Origin: JANXSD01 sp043758125
GTDB lineage: Bacteria; Bacteroidota; Bacteroidia; AKYH767-A; OLB10
Length of the DNA stretch: 22,881 nucleotides
Direction of reading: 5' to 3'
NCBI GenBank assembly: GCA_043758125.1
Contig: JAYVOC010000048.1
Span: 1 to 22,881 of the forward strand
This document shows positions 1 through 6,917 of this stretch, one piece after another (the stretch's first letter is position 1; every line of letters starts with the position of its first letter). The notes beneath the pieces were generated by a model. It was given only the letters and a program-made list of their open reading frames with translations. It was not told the DNA's origin and searched no databases. Both the position numbers and the translations under genes were made by a program.

Positions 1-700
1 AATCATAAACAGCTAAATAGGGATGATGAAAATTATTAACATCTGCTTCTGCACCGCTAATCACCAATTGATGTTTGGAATTTTCTATCACATGAAATGC
101 TTGTTCATCAACACCAACTCCTAAAGTACGTTGCCAAATAACATTTCCTGCGGTATCTGTCTTTACAATCCAAAAATCATTATTAATGTTTGGAGAATAT
201 TTTACATGGTTCCCAACAAACACATATCCACTGTCACTACTTTGAATACAATCGTAAAAAACATTTACAGAAGTGTCCCCAATAAATTTAACAAATTCTG
301 TATCGCCAACTGCATTGTACTTTATTGCCATACCTTTAACTTGATTAGTTACAGTAATTATAGCTGCCCCCAAAATCCAACCACCATCAAATGTTGGTTT
401 TAATGAACCTGAAAATCCAACATAGCATTGCGCTCCTGGATATTCAAAATATTTTTGATAGGCGATGGTTCCATCCTTATTTAATTTGCCAAATTCAACT
501 CCATAAGTATTCGTTAATAAATCAGCTCCATAAGTGCTATACACATAACCACTATCTGAAACTTGATGAATACTATAAGGTAATTCTCCATAAATACTAT
601 AATGAAAAATAGTGTCGAAGTTCTGCTGCGCTTCACAAATAAAAGATAATAAACAGGCACTTATAAAAAGTGCCTGTTTATATATGGAAGTTGGTTTCAT
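1..700 (-). CDS. Secreted beta-propeller-like repeat protein, 3' end cut by the window edge
   Basis: Reading the minus strand from the ATG at 698-700 gives an open frame of 233 codons that reaches base 1 without a stop, so the C-terminus lies outside the window. The first about 25 residues form a signal peptide: MKPTSIYK, then a hydrophobic stretch ending in CEAQQ. The mature part has repeating units built on 'SDSGYV' (about residues 49 and 155), 'D.WIVKTD..GNVIWQ' and 'AYQKYFE', the pattern of Bacteroidota secreted repeat proteins that probably fold as beta-propellers and often end in a T9SS sorting domain. The start lies 1 base after the stop of the degraded upstream frame, so the two may once have been one transcript. 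No Shine-Dalgarno is seen. The reading frame is clear; the substrate or role is unknown. Confidence 0.8.
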   Translation of the reverse strand, partial: MKPTSIYKQALFISACLLSFICEAQQNFDTIFHYSIYGELPYSIHQVSDSGYVYSTYGADLLTNTYGVEFGKLNKDGTIAYQKYFEYPGAQCYVGFSGSLKPTFDGGWILGAAIITVTNQVKGMAIKYNAVGDTEFVKFIGDTSVNVFYDCIQSSDSGYVFVGNHVKYSPNINNDFWIVKTDTAGNVIWQRTLGVGVDEQAFHVIENSKHQLVISGAEADVNNFHHPYLAVYD

Positions 701-701
701 T

Positions 702-1259
702 TTAGTGGATTACTATCAAAGGTACTGATTTTAACCGTTCTGATCCATCCATTAATTGTAAATAGTAAATACCTTGTTGCAAGTTATACGTAGGGATAAC
801 TTGCTTATTATTTTCTTGATTTAAGGCACACTTACTTAAAATTTTACCAGTAATATCCGTTACTAAAAGGGTTGGATTAGATGCATGTGACGTAAACCCA
901 TAAGTCACATTTACCTCAGAACTTGCTGGATTGGGACTTATTGTCAAAACAGCATCATTCGTAAAGGTGTAATAATTGGTGATAACATATTTTGGCTTTT
1001 TAGACATTATTCTTTGATTACTTTCTTCTCTAAATAATGGTATTTCAGGAACACTTTCTGTTTGGTTTAGGATATGTAATACGTTCTTAGCCTGAATTGC
1101 AGATGGACCGAACTGATTTGAAAGAGTTATAATTGAATCTAACTCTAATTCTAATTCATTTTGCTATTCAATTATATTCAGTAAGTACACATCTCTTTTG
1201 TGATAAACATTTTCTAATATCAGTGAGATAGAATTTTCTTTGTACAGTTTATAGTAATT
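702..1259 (-). pseudogene. Remnant of a T9SS cargo protein: C-terminal sorting domain with an in-frame stop
   Basis: The last about 85 residues (702-960) are a type A T9SS sorting domain: 'ISPNPASSEVNV', 'LLVTDITGKIL', then 'LQQGIYYLQL' and a basic hydrophobic end. Upstream the same frame stays protein-like past the only late ATG (1005-1007), with 'QFGPSAIQAKNVLHIL' and 'PEIPLFREE', a linker seen before the sorting domain in large Bacteroidota cargo proteins. It is cut by a TAG at 1164-1166, then continues sensibly ('SLILENVYHKRDVYLL') back to a TGA at 1260-1262. There is no signal peptide or suitable start, so I read this as the 3' remnant of a larger gene, with a probable CAG-to-TAG nonsense change inside it. 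A 101-residue ORF from 1007 exists formally, but without a signal peptide it could not be a T9SS cargo. Confidence 0.65.
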
Positions 1260-1286
1260 TCAATTACAAAAAGTCACAACTAATTT

Positions 1287-1643
1287 TTACGCCCATCTTG
1301 CTTCTTCTCGTTGTCTTTTCTTTTGTTCTTTGGTTAATATTAAATGAATGATGAATGATACTCTGCTATGTTCTGAATTCAATTTGATATTCGAAATTTC
1401 AAATTCTCTTTGTTTTAAAATTTGTTGGATTTCAACAACCGAAAGCAAGTGATTTGTATTTGAATAAATCTGCGTTCTTAGTTCATATTTTAAAATTTGG
1501 AAAATGAGTGGATAAGATTTCTTTAACCAGGTTTTGATGGAATATCTCATCCACGCAATTCCCATGTCTTGTTTTCTAACGTTAGATTCAACTTTCAAGT
1601 AAGAATTATCTTCTGCAACTGTAACTGAAATTTCTGTTCTCAT
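1287..1643 (-). CDS. Small hypothetical protein
   Basis: A 118-residue frame starts at the ATG at 1641-1643 (MRTEISVTVAED) and ends at TAA 1287-1289. A longer start at 1691 exists, but its extra 16 residues only translate the tandem repeat upstream. The protein is mixed alpha/beta and charged, with no signal peptide or membrane segment and a very basic tail ('KEQKKRQREEARW'). I do not recognise a family. It sits alone between a pseudogene and the tRNA-Ser region, has no Shine-Dalgarno, and could be a real small gene or a fragment. The repeat just upstream may be its promoter or operator. Confidence 0.45.
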   Translation of the reverse strand: MRTEISVTVAEDNSYLKVESNVRKQDMGIAWMRYSIKTWLKKSYPLIFQILKYELRTQIYSNTNHLLSVVEIQQILKQREFEISNIKLNSEHSRVSFIIHLILTKEQKKRQREEARWA

Positions 1644-1648
1644 TTTAT

Positions 1649-1691
1649 ATGATCGTATTATAATCAAATTGAATGATCGTAAAATAATCAA
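1649..1691. repeat. Two tandem 19-bp direct repeats, period 24 bp
   Basis: The copies are atgatcgtaTTataatcaa (1649-1667) and atgatcgtaAAataatcaa (1673-1691), identical at 17 of 19 positions and offset by 24 bp, about 2.3 helical turns. They end 5 bases upstream of the likely ATG (minus strand) of the hypothetical gene at 1287-1643, a position that fits an operator. They may also be a simple duplication in AT-rich DNA. Confidence 0.5.
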
Positions 1692-1846
1692 TTAATTTCA
1701 ATTTCCTAGTATAAGTTGAAAAATTATTATGTGAAATCAATATTTTTTCTGTCCCAATTTTTCATTTTGGGCATAAATTGAGGTTTAAAAAATTGATGTA
1801 GAACTCCAATCATTTTTACCTCTCAAAAAAGATATTTTTTGGGTAT

Positions 1847-1872
1847 AAAAAAAGCCCCATTTTTTGGGCTTT
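1847..1872 (-). terminator. Rho-independent terminator, minus strand
   Basis: On the minus strand AAAGCCC (1872-1866) pairs with GGGCTTT (1857-1851) around an 8-base loop and is followed by an unbroken run of T to 1847. It lies about 150 bases beyond the terminator of tRNA-Ser, so it probably serves a separate transcript starting near 1930. Confidence 0.65.
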
Positions 1873-1875
1873 AAA

Positions 1876-1930
1876 CTCAACGGTAAAGGCGGGATTATTC
1901 CCCTTTGCGGAATGATCCCGTTGAGGGGGG
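1876..1930 (-). ncRNA. GC-rich foldable island, candidate small RNA
   Basis: In very AT-rich flanks this stretch is GC-rich and contains two nested complements: CTCAACGG (1876-1883) with CCGTTGAG (1918-1925), perfect over 8 bp, and GGGATTATTCC (1891-1901) with GGAATGATCCC (1909-1919), 10 of 11 plus one G-T wobble on the plus strand. On the minus strand it is preceded by a TACTTTGCA element (1940-1932), one base short of the TAnnTTTG promoter box, and followed by the terminator at 1847-1872, giving a possible transcript of about 85 nt. Against this, the wobble is a C-A mismatch in minus-strand RNA. On the minus strand 1906-1883 also resembles the tRNA-Ser T-arm and acceptor end (17 of 24), so it may be a decayed tRNA fragment. 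Confidence 0.3.
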
Positions 1931-1932
1931 AT

Positions 1933-2067
1933 GCAAAGTAAATATTAAAATGGTGGAGCTACGCTCATCGTCATTTTTTGTCTTTACACTTTCGCAAACA
2001 AGTTTGCTTCGTTTCAAAACAAAAAATGCCAGTACTTTTCGTACCAGCATTTTAATATTTCCTTTGC
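1933..2067. repeat. 135-bp imperfect palindrome abutting the tRNA-Ser 3' end
   Basis: The whole segment is symmetric about base 2000. Outer arms 1933-1956 and 2044-2067 match at 22 of 24 positions (GCAAAGkAAATATTAAAATG core). Inner arms CATTTTTTGT (1972-1981) and ACAAAAAATG (2019-2028) are perfect complements in register, and the centre is GCAAAC-aa-GTTTGC (1994-2007). Only the 15-base segments between outer and inner arms differ. The right end coincides with the discriminator base of tRNA-Ser, and the right half contains the tRNA terminator. It looks like an inverted duplication of the tRNA downstream region or a small palindromic mobile element; no coding sequence is in it. Confidence 0.7.
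2017..2053 (-). terminator. Rho-independent terminator of tRNA-Ser
   Basis: Minus-strand AAAATGCTGGTAC (2053-2041) pairs with GTACTGGCATTTT (2035-2023), 13 bp including two G-U pairs, around a GAAAA loop, followed by a T-rich tail (TTTGTTTTG). It begins 14 bases after the tRNA 3' end. The wobbles pair only in minus-strand RNA, which fixes the direction. Confidence 0.75.
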
Positions 2068-2153
2068 GGTGAGGGCGGGATTCGAACCCGCGGTACAGTT
2101 TCCCGTACGACAGTTTAGCAAACTGTTCCTTTCGGCCACTCAGGCACCTCACC
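2067..2153 (-). tRNA. tRNA-Ser(GCU)
   Basis: The acceptor strands GGTGAGG (2153-2147) and CCTCACC (2074-2068) pair fully, with discriminator G at 2067. The anticodon stem ACAGT/ACTGT (2126-2110) encloses loop TTGCTAA, with anticodon GCT at 2119-2117, reading serine AGC and AGU codons. A long variable arm with GTAC/GTAC pairing marks it as a class II serine tRNA, and the T-arm GCGGG-TTCGAAT-CCCGC is perfect. CCA is not encoded: the bases after the discriminator are CAA. It has its own promoter and terminator, so it is a single-gene transcript. Confidence 0.96.
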
Positions 2154-2165
2154 TTTCAAGGTCGG

Positions 2166-2196
2166 CAAAAGTATAAAATCTTGCCATGCTAACAAA
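2166..2196 (-). promoter_or_regulatory. Promoter of tRNA-Ser (Bacteroidota consensus)
   Basis: On the minus strand TTTG (2196-2193), exactly 19 bases, then TACTTTTG (2173-2166) gives a perfect TTTG-N19-TAnnTTTG match to the primary sigma factor consensus of Bacteroidota. Transcription would start a few bases before the mature tRNA end at 2153. Confidence 0.8.
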
Positions 2197-2223
2197 CCCT
2201 TATTTTAATTTTTCTTGAAGCAA

Positions 2224-2251
2224 GTTGCTATCAACCTGAATTTTATATTTG
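2224..2251 (+). promoter_or_regulatory. Promoter of the peptide-transporter operon
   Basis: TATATTTG at 2244-2251 is a perfect TAnnTTTG -7 box. The upstream element is weaker, GTTG at 2224-2227 with a 16-base spacer. The box overlaps the possible TTG start at 2249, so translation from that codon is very unlikely; this supports the ATG at 2270 with a short leader of about 10 bases. Confidence 0.6.
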
Positions 2252-2269
2252 TACAGAAGCCAAATCTAT

Positions 2270-4126
2270 ATGTTACCATTTACATCAATAAAAAATACCA
2301 CAGCTTTTTTGTCATTCTTATGCGTGGCAGCAGCCTGTAATTTATCTCCTAAAAAAGTAGATAACACCGAAAATGAATCTGGAATCTATCTTCCACTAGA
2401 TTCTCCTTCAACTCGTTCAGTTAATTGGTCGGATAAGAATACGGTGCTGGTACATATCATCGCCGATCCAGATAACCTACATCCAACCAATGGAACTTCG
2501 CAAACAAGAGCCGAGCTAAGTCTTTACTTAAATGGTGCTCTTTTGCGTACTGATCTTCGATCGGGAGAGCTAAAACCAGGATTGTGTACTGGGTTACCAG
2601 TAATTTCTGACGACCACTTGCGCCTAACTTTCGAATTAAAGGAAGGACCATTGTGGGATGATGGAAGTCCATTGACAGTTCAAGATGTAATTTTTACAGC
2701 CAAAGCTGCGAAATGTCCATTGACAGATAACCCCGGCTTTAAACCTTATTTTGAGATGGTGAAGGATGTTGTTGTTGATCCTTCAAACGCTAAAAAATTT
2801 ACGGTGATCATGAGTAAAGCGTATGTTCAGGAAATGGGGATATGGAGCGATTATCCAATCATTGAACGTGCATTTTATGATTCTTCGGATGTACTCTCGA
2901 AATTTTCTTTCGCTCAATTTGATGATCCAAAATTTAAAAGTTCTGAGCAACCCAATTTAGTTCATTGGGCAACAAATTTTAATGCTCCTGAAAAGGGCTT
3001 CGATCCAAAAATGATTAGCGGTATTGGTGCATATAAATTAGAATCATGGCAAACAGGACAATCGATTGTGCTAATTAAAAAAGCAAATCATTGGTCGGAA
3101 GATTCTGATAATTATTGGGAGAAAGCTCAGCCAGAAAAAATAATTTTTAAAGTGAATAGAGATGCCGCATCTCAAAAGTTGGAATTCGGAAACCAAACGT
3201 ATGATGGATCTGCCTATTTGGGAATTCGTACGTTGCTTGATTTGCAAAGTGATTCAACATTCAATAAAAATTACCATTCAAAGTTTATGGATTCGTATGG
3301 ATATACTTACATCGCTTTTAACATGAAACCTGATGGTACAAAACATCAAAAGATTTTAACGGATGTACGTGTGCGCAAAGCTTTGGCGTTATCTTCTCCC
3401 GTTGCTGATTTAATTAAAATTATTAATCGCGGTGTTAATAAGCGAATTAATGGTCCGGTTTCTTTGTTGAAAAAATCTTACAATAAAAATATTCCCTTGG
3501 TTCCTTTTGATGTGAATGCTGCAAAAAAATTGCTTGAAGAAGCTGGTTGGAAAGATACCGATGAGAATGGTGTTCTTGATAAAATTATTGATGGAAAAAA
3601 AGTACAATTTGAAATCGAGTTGGCGTATTTAACAACGCAGGTGGAGTGGAAAGAAATGTCGTTGATGATTGCTGAAGGAATGGCAAAAGTAGGAGTGAAA
3701 GTAAATGCAACTCCGTATGATTTTCCATTGTGGATGCAGAAGGCAACAAGTCATGATTACGATATGATTATTGGCTCGTGGGGTGGAAGTTCTGGTCCTG
3801 AAGATTATGAACAATTATGGTCGTCGAAGAGTTGGGCAAATGGCGGACCGAATTACACTGGCTTTGGTGATGTATCTTCTGATGCAATTCTTGATAGTCT
3901 CAATGTTACCTTTGATGAAAAAAAGCGATTAGATCTTGAACAACAGATGCAGCAAAAAATTAGTGATCAACAGCCGTATATTTTTCTTTATCAATTAGTG
4001 CGTCGATGTGTAGTTCATAAACGTTTTGCTGGTGCTGAATTTTATGCTGAAAAACCTGGAGTGACGTATAATAATTTGCATGTAGCGAATAGTCCAGTTG
4101 CGAAAAATTCTGCTGTAGCGCAGTAA
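2270..4126 (+). CDS. ABC transporter substrate-binding lipoprotein, peptide (DppA/OppA) type
   Basis: A 618-residue protein of the SBP_bac_5 family, which captures di- or oligopeptides (sometimes nickel or other solutes) for an ABC importer. The ATG at 2270 is chosen over a TTG at 2249 because the promoter box overlaps the latter. It begins with a lipoprotein signal peptide: hydrophobic residues 10-22 and a lipobox ending 'VAAAC' with the lipidated Cys at residue 23. Family traits are the 'DPDNLHPTNGTSQTR' segment near residue 65, 'LKEGPLWDDGSPLT.QDV' near 125-140, and the late 'YDMIIGSWGG' and 'ANGGPNYTGF' blocks that line the ligand cleft. Length is slightly above the usual 500-600. It leads an operon with two permease genes, 9 bases from the next. 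The ligand cannot be read from sequence. Confidence 0.9.
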   Translation: MLPFTSIKNTTAFLSFLCVAAACNLSPKKVDNTENESGIYLPLDSPSTRSVNWSDKNTVLVHIIADPDNLHPTNGTSQTRAELSLYLNGALLRTDLRSGELKPGLCTGLPVISDDHLRLTFELKEGPLWDDGSPLTVQDVIFTAKAAKCPLTDNPGFKPYFEMVKDVVVDPSNAKKFTVIMSKAYVQEMGIWSDYPIIERAFYDSSDVLSKFSFAQFDDPKFKSSEQPNLVHWATNFNAPEKGFDPKMISGIGAYKLESWQTGQSIVLIKKANHWSEDSDNYWEKAQPEKIIFKVNRDAASQKLEFGNQTYDGSAYLGIRTLLDLQSDSTFNKNYHSKFMDSYGYTYIAFNMKPDGTKHQKILTDVRVRKALALSSPVADLIKIINRGVNKRINGPVSLLKKSYNKNIPLVPFDVNAAKKLLEEAGWKDTDENGVLDKIIDGKKVQFEIELAYLTTQVEWKEMSLMIAEGMAKVGVKVNATPYDFPLWMQKATSHDYDMIIGSWGGSSGPEDYEQLWSSKSWANGGPNYTGFGDVSSDAILDSLNVTFDEKKRLDLEQQMQQKISDQQPYIFLYQLVRRCVVHKRFAGAEFYAEKPGVTYNNLHVANSPVAKNSAVAQ

Positions 4127-4135
4127 TAAAATGAT

Positions 4136-5599
4136 ATGATACAATTACTGATAAAGCGAATAGGAGCGCTGTTTTTTTCGCTGACGGTAATTATTGTTAT
4201 TGGTTTTTGGTTGACGCAAGCGATGCCTGGTGATCCAGTGCAGAGAATGTTAAGCACCACAAATCAATTAGAAGTTGGAAACATTGAAAATCATTCTCAA
4301 AAATATGATCAATTGTATTATCAATTGGGATATGAGATTCCTGATTTTTATTTTACTTGGACAAATTTATGTGTGCCTGATTCGTTTTATAAAATACCAC
4401 AACTCAATCGAAGAAATCAATTAATTTTACTCAGCACAGAAACAGGAAACGCATCTGATGTGTATGCTTTCAGAAAAGCTGAAGAGCAATTAATGTTTCA
4501 GATTAGTAATTCTAATAAAATTGGCAAAGAAGTTAAAATTGAATTGCAAACATTTGTTAATCGTATTCAGCAACAAACAAAATCATCTGAAATTTCAACT
4601 TCAATTAAAAATTGTAAAGAATTCAATAAAGTACAAGATGTTGAACTATTAACTTCCTTTGATTTAGTAAAAAAATACTTTTATACTTTTGAAGATGAAA
4701 AAGCTGGTTGGAAATTATGGCTTCCAGTTATCAAATTTCATTCAAAAAATCATTTTCAACAATGGCTATTTGGGAGTACTAACATTGCAACAACAAATTA
4801 TAATGACAGAGGAATCTTTCGTGGTGATTTAGGCTATTCAACGGTTACACATCGATCAGTAACTTCAATATTAAAAAAGGCTTTTGAAATAACGTTTATC
4901 TTATCAACGCTTGCAATTTTTATTGCTTTATTCTTTTCAATCCCGATTGCAATTGTATTAGTTTTATTTCGAAATAAAAAAATTGTTCATCTTGCTCCGG
5001 GAATTTTATTGTTCATCTATACGATACCTGTTTTTTTTCTTGGAACATTGTTATTGATGATTTTTGCAAATACCTCAGTTATTGTATTGTTTCCTTCATC
5101 AGGGATTGCACCTGCTGGAGGTTTCAGTTTAAGTCTTTCTTCATGGCAAATATTTTTACACACTTTACCATATCTTGTTTTACCGTTAATTACTTATACC
5201 ATTGGTTCACTTGCATTTTTTATTCGCCTTGTGCAAGCTTCTTTAATCGATCAATTGGATACTGATTATGTTAAAACAGCAAGAGCAAAGGGTGCAAGTG
5301 AAAAAAGAATTGTTAGTATTCATGCGCTGCGCAATTGTTTAATTCCACTCGTTACTTCAGCAGCAACAGCTTTCCCAGCGATGATTTCAGGCTCAATCAT
5401 TTTAGAAAATATTTATTCTATTCCTGGTATGGGAACTGAAATGGTTCGTGCTGTGCAAAATCTTGATTACCCAGTCATGATTGGATTTTTTCTATTGATG
5501 GGTGTAGTTACTATTTGTGTTTATATGTTTTCCGATTTATTGCATAGCTATATCGATCCTCGAATACATTTGAAGATGAAGGAGGAAGCTCATGCGTAA
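4136..5599 (+). CDS. ABC transporter permease, DppB/OppB type, with a large periplasmic insertion
   Basis: This 487-residue inner-membrane subunit is one half of the importer channel. The first membrane helix (residues 8-25) ends in the family's 'PGDPV' motif. The next landmark, 'GDLGYS', comes only at residue 230, whereas usual DppB proteins (about 310-340 residues) have it some 55 residues after the first helix; about 145 extra, polar, lysine-rich residues sit between, predicted periplasmic. After that the BPD_transp_1 core has five further helices, and the EAA loop 'TARAKGASEKRI' with 'LIPLVT' (residues 381-402) that contacts the ATPase. The gene overlaps the next permease by 8 bases. No ATPase gene is in the window, so the ATPase must be encoded elsewhere. 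Confidence 0.9.
   Translation: MIQLLIKRIGALFFSLTVIIVIGFWLTQAMPGDPVQRMLSTTNQLEVGNIENHSQKYDQLYYQLGYEIPDFYFTWTNLCVPDSFYKIPQLNRRNQLILLSTETGNASDVYAFRKAEEQLMFQISNSNKIGKEVKIELQTFVNRIQQQTKSSEISTSIKNCKEFNKVQDVELLTSFDLVKKYFYTFEDEKAGWKLWLPVIKFHSKNHFQQWLFGSTNIATTNYNDRGIFRGDLGYSTVTHRSVTSILKKAFEITFILSTLAIFIALFFSIPIAIVLVLFRNKKIVHLAPGILLFIYTIPVFFLGTLLLMIFANTSVIVLFPSSGIAPAGGFSLSLSSWQIFLHTLPYLVLPLITYTIGSLAFFIRLVQASLIDQLDTDYVKTARAKGASEKRIVSIHALRNCLIPLVTSAATAFPAMISGSIILENIYSIPGMGTEMVRAVQNLDYPVMIGFFLLMGVVTICVYMFSDLLHSYIDPRIHLKMKEEAHA
5579..5585 (+). promoter_or_regulatory. Strong Shine-Dalgarno inside the end of the upstream permease gene
   Basis: AAGGAGG lies 6 bases before the ATG at 5592, within the last codons of the preceding gene. 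Most starts in this window lack such a sequence, as is normal in Bacteroidota, so it fixes this start and suggests the overlapping gene is reinitiated efficiently. Confidence 0.7.
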
Positions 5600-6809
5600 T
5601 ATCTGGCATCTAGCACGGAAAAAATCTTCGTTTAGATGGGCTGCACGCTTTTTATTTGTCGTTGGTTTTGTTGCCGTCTTTTCTCCTTTCATTGCGAGTG
5701 AACAACCTTTGTTGGTTTATAATCAACACGGATTACAGTCTCCTGTTATTAAAAATTTATTAAATAATACTACAGGATTATTCGACAATACTGATTGGAA
5801 ATCTCAAAATAATGAGTTCGTTATTTATCCACTTATTCCATGGACCGCTGGAAAAGGTGATTATGCAAATGCAGATTATAAAAGCCCATTTGCGCAACAA
5901 ATACTTTTGGATAATCAGTCAAAGGAAATTTCGATGCCATTGCGATTTCGACATTGGTTTGGGACTGATTTGAGAGGTGCGGATGTACTAGCAGGAATGA
6001 TAAATGGTGCTGGAGTTTCAATTAGAATTGGATTTATTGCAGCACTACTTGCATTTCTATTGGGATTGTTAATTGGTGGAGCTGCGGGATGGCTTAAAGA
6101 ATTTGGCTTACAACTTAGTTTAGGTTTTTGTTTTGCGATGCTCATCTTTTTAATATTTGTAATACAATTATTTTGTACCTCAAGTTATTTAATGATTTCA
6201 TCTTTACTAATTAAATTTATTATCATAATTATTTCGTTGTTTATATTTGTAAAGGTTGGGCGAAGTCTATCCTATTTTTATTTTTTCTCAAAAAAAATTA
6301 AAATCCCCTTTGATGTATTCGTGCTACGATTAATAGAAATTGTAAGTAGTTTTCCAAAGATTGTACTGATCTTAGTTTTTGCTGGTTTCTTCAAAGCATC
6401 AATTGGTTTATTAATTTCATTACTCGTATTTACTGGTTGGCCTGATTTTGCTCGGATCATCCGTTCTGAGTTTATTCGATTGAGTAAATTCAATTATATC
6501 GAAGCGGCTAGGCAAATTGGTGCTAGTGACCGACGAATCATTCTTCGCCATATTTTACCAAATGCTATTGTGCCAGTTTTGGTAACATTCGTTTATGCAA
6601 TTGCATCGTATATGCTTATTGAAGCTGGACTAAGCTTTTTAGGAATAGGAGTACCGCCAACAGAAGTTACATGGGGTTCGTTAATGGCATCAGGAAAGGA
6701 AAATTTAAATGCTTGGTGGTTGATACTTTTTCCTGGAATGATGCTAACTTTAACGATAGCGAGTTTTCATACTGTTGCAGAGGGTATACAGAAACAATTA
6801 ACAAAATGA
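5592..6809 (+). CDS. ABC transporter permease, DppC/OppC type, with extra membrane helices
   Basis: The 405-residue second permease subunit of the peptide importer. The N-terminal helix (about 15-35) is followed by a periplasmic stretch and the DppC hallmark 'HWFGTDLRGADVL' near residue 120. The EAA loop 'EAARQIGASDRRI' plus 'ILPNAIVPV' (residues 304-325) is well preserved, as is 'EAGLSFLGIGVPP' near 345. Between the 'GGAAGWL' segment and 'VLRLIEIVSSFP', where most homologues have only a short link, about 70 very hydrophobic residues rich in Phe, Ile and Ser form two or so additional helices. It overlaps the preceding gene by 8 bases, has a strong Shine-Dalgarno, and is the last gene before a 108-bp gap. 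I saw no terminator after it. Confidence 0.9.
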   Translation: MRNIWHLARKKSSFRWAARFLFVVGFVAVFSPFIASEQPLLVYNQHGLQSPVIKNLLNNTTGLFDNTDWKSQNNEFVIYPLIPWTAGKGDYANADYKSPFAQQILLDNQSKEISMPLRFRHWFGTDLRGADVLAGMINGAGVSIRIGFIAALLAFLLGLLIGGAAGWLKEFGLQLSLGFCFAMLIFLIFVIQLFCTSSYLMISSLLIKFIIIIISLFIFVKVGRSLSYFYFFSKKIKIPFDVFVLRLIEIVSSFPKIVLILVFAGFFKASIGLLISLLVFTGWPDFARIIRSEFIRLSKFNYIEAARQIGASDRRIILRHILPNAIVPVLVTFVYAIASYMLIEAGLSFLGIGVPPTEVTWGSLMASGKENLNAWWLILFPGMMLTLTIASFHTVAEGIQKQLTK

Positions 6810-6917
6810 TATATTGAAATAAGTTTAATGATATTCTTTACCGATACAATAGATCATTTAACCTATTTAAAACATAAGTAACATCCTAAGAAAATATCTT
6901 CGATAAGAACATTTTCA

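Noticed and set aside
131..612. Two overlapping plus-strand ORFs near the left edge
   Set aside because: They lie opposite a minus-strand frame of 233 codons with a signal peptide and clear repeats, and have no recognisable protein character themselves.
1895..2152. Minus-strand ORF of 85 codons across the tRNA
   Set aside because: It overlaps tRNA-Ser, its terminator and the palindrome; the peptide is a translation of structural RNA sequence.
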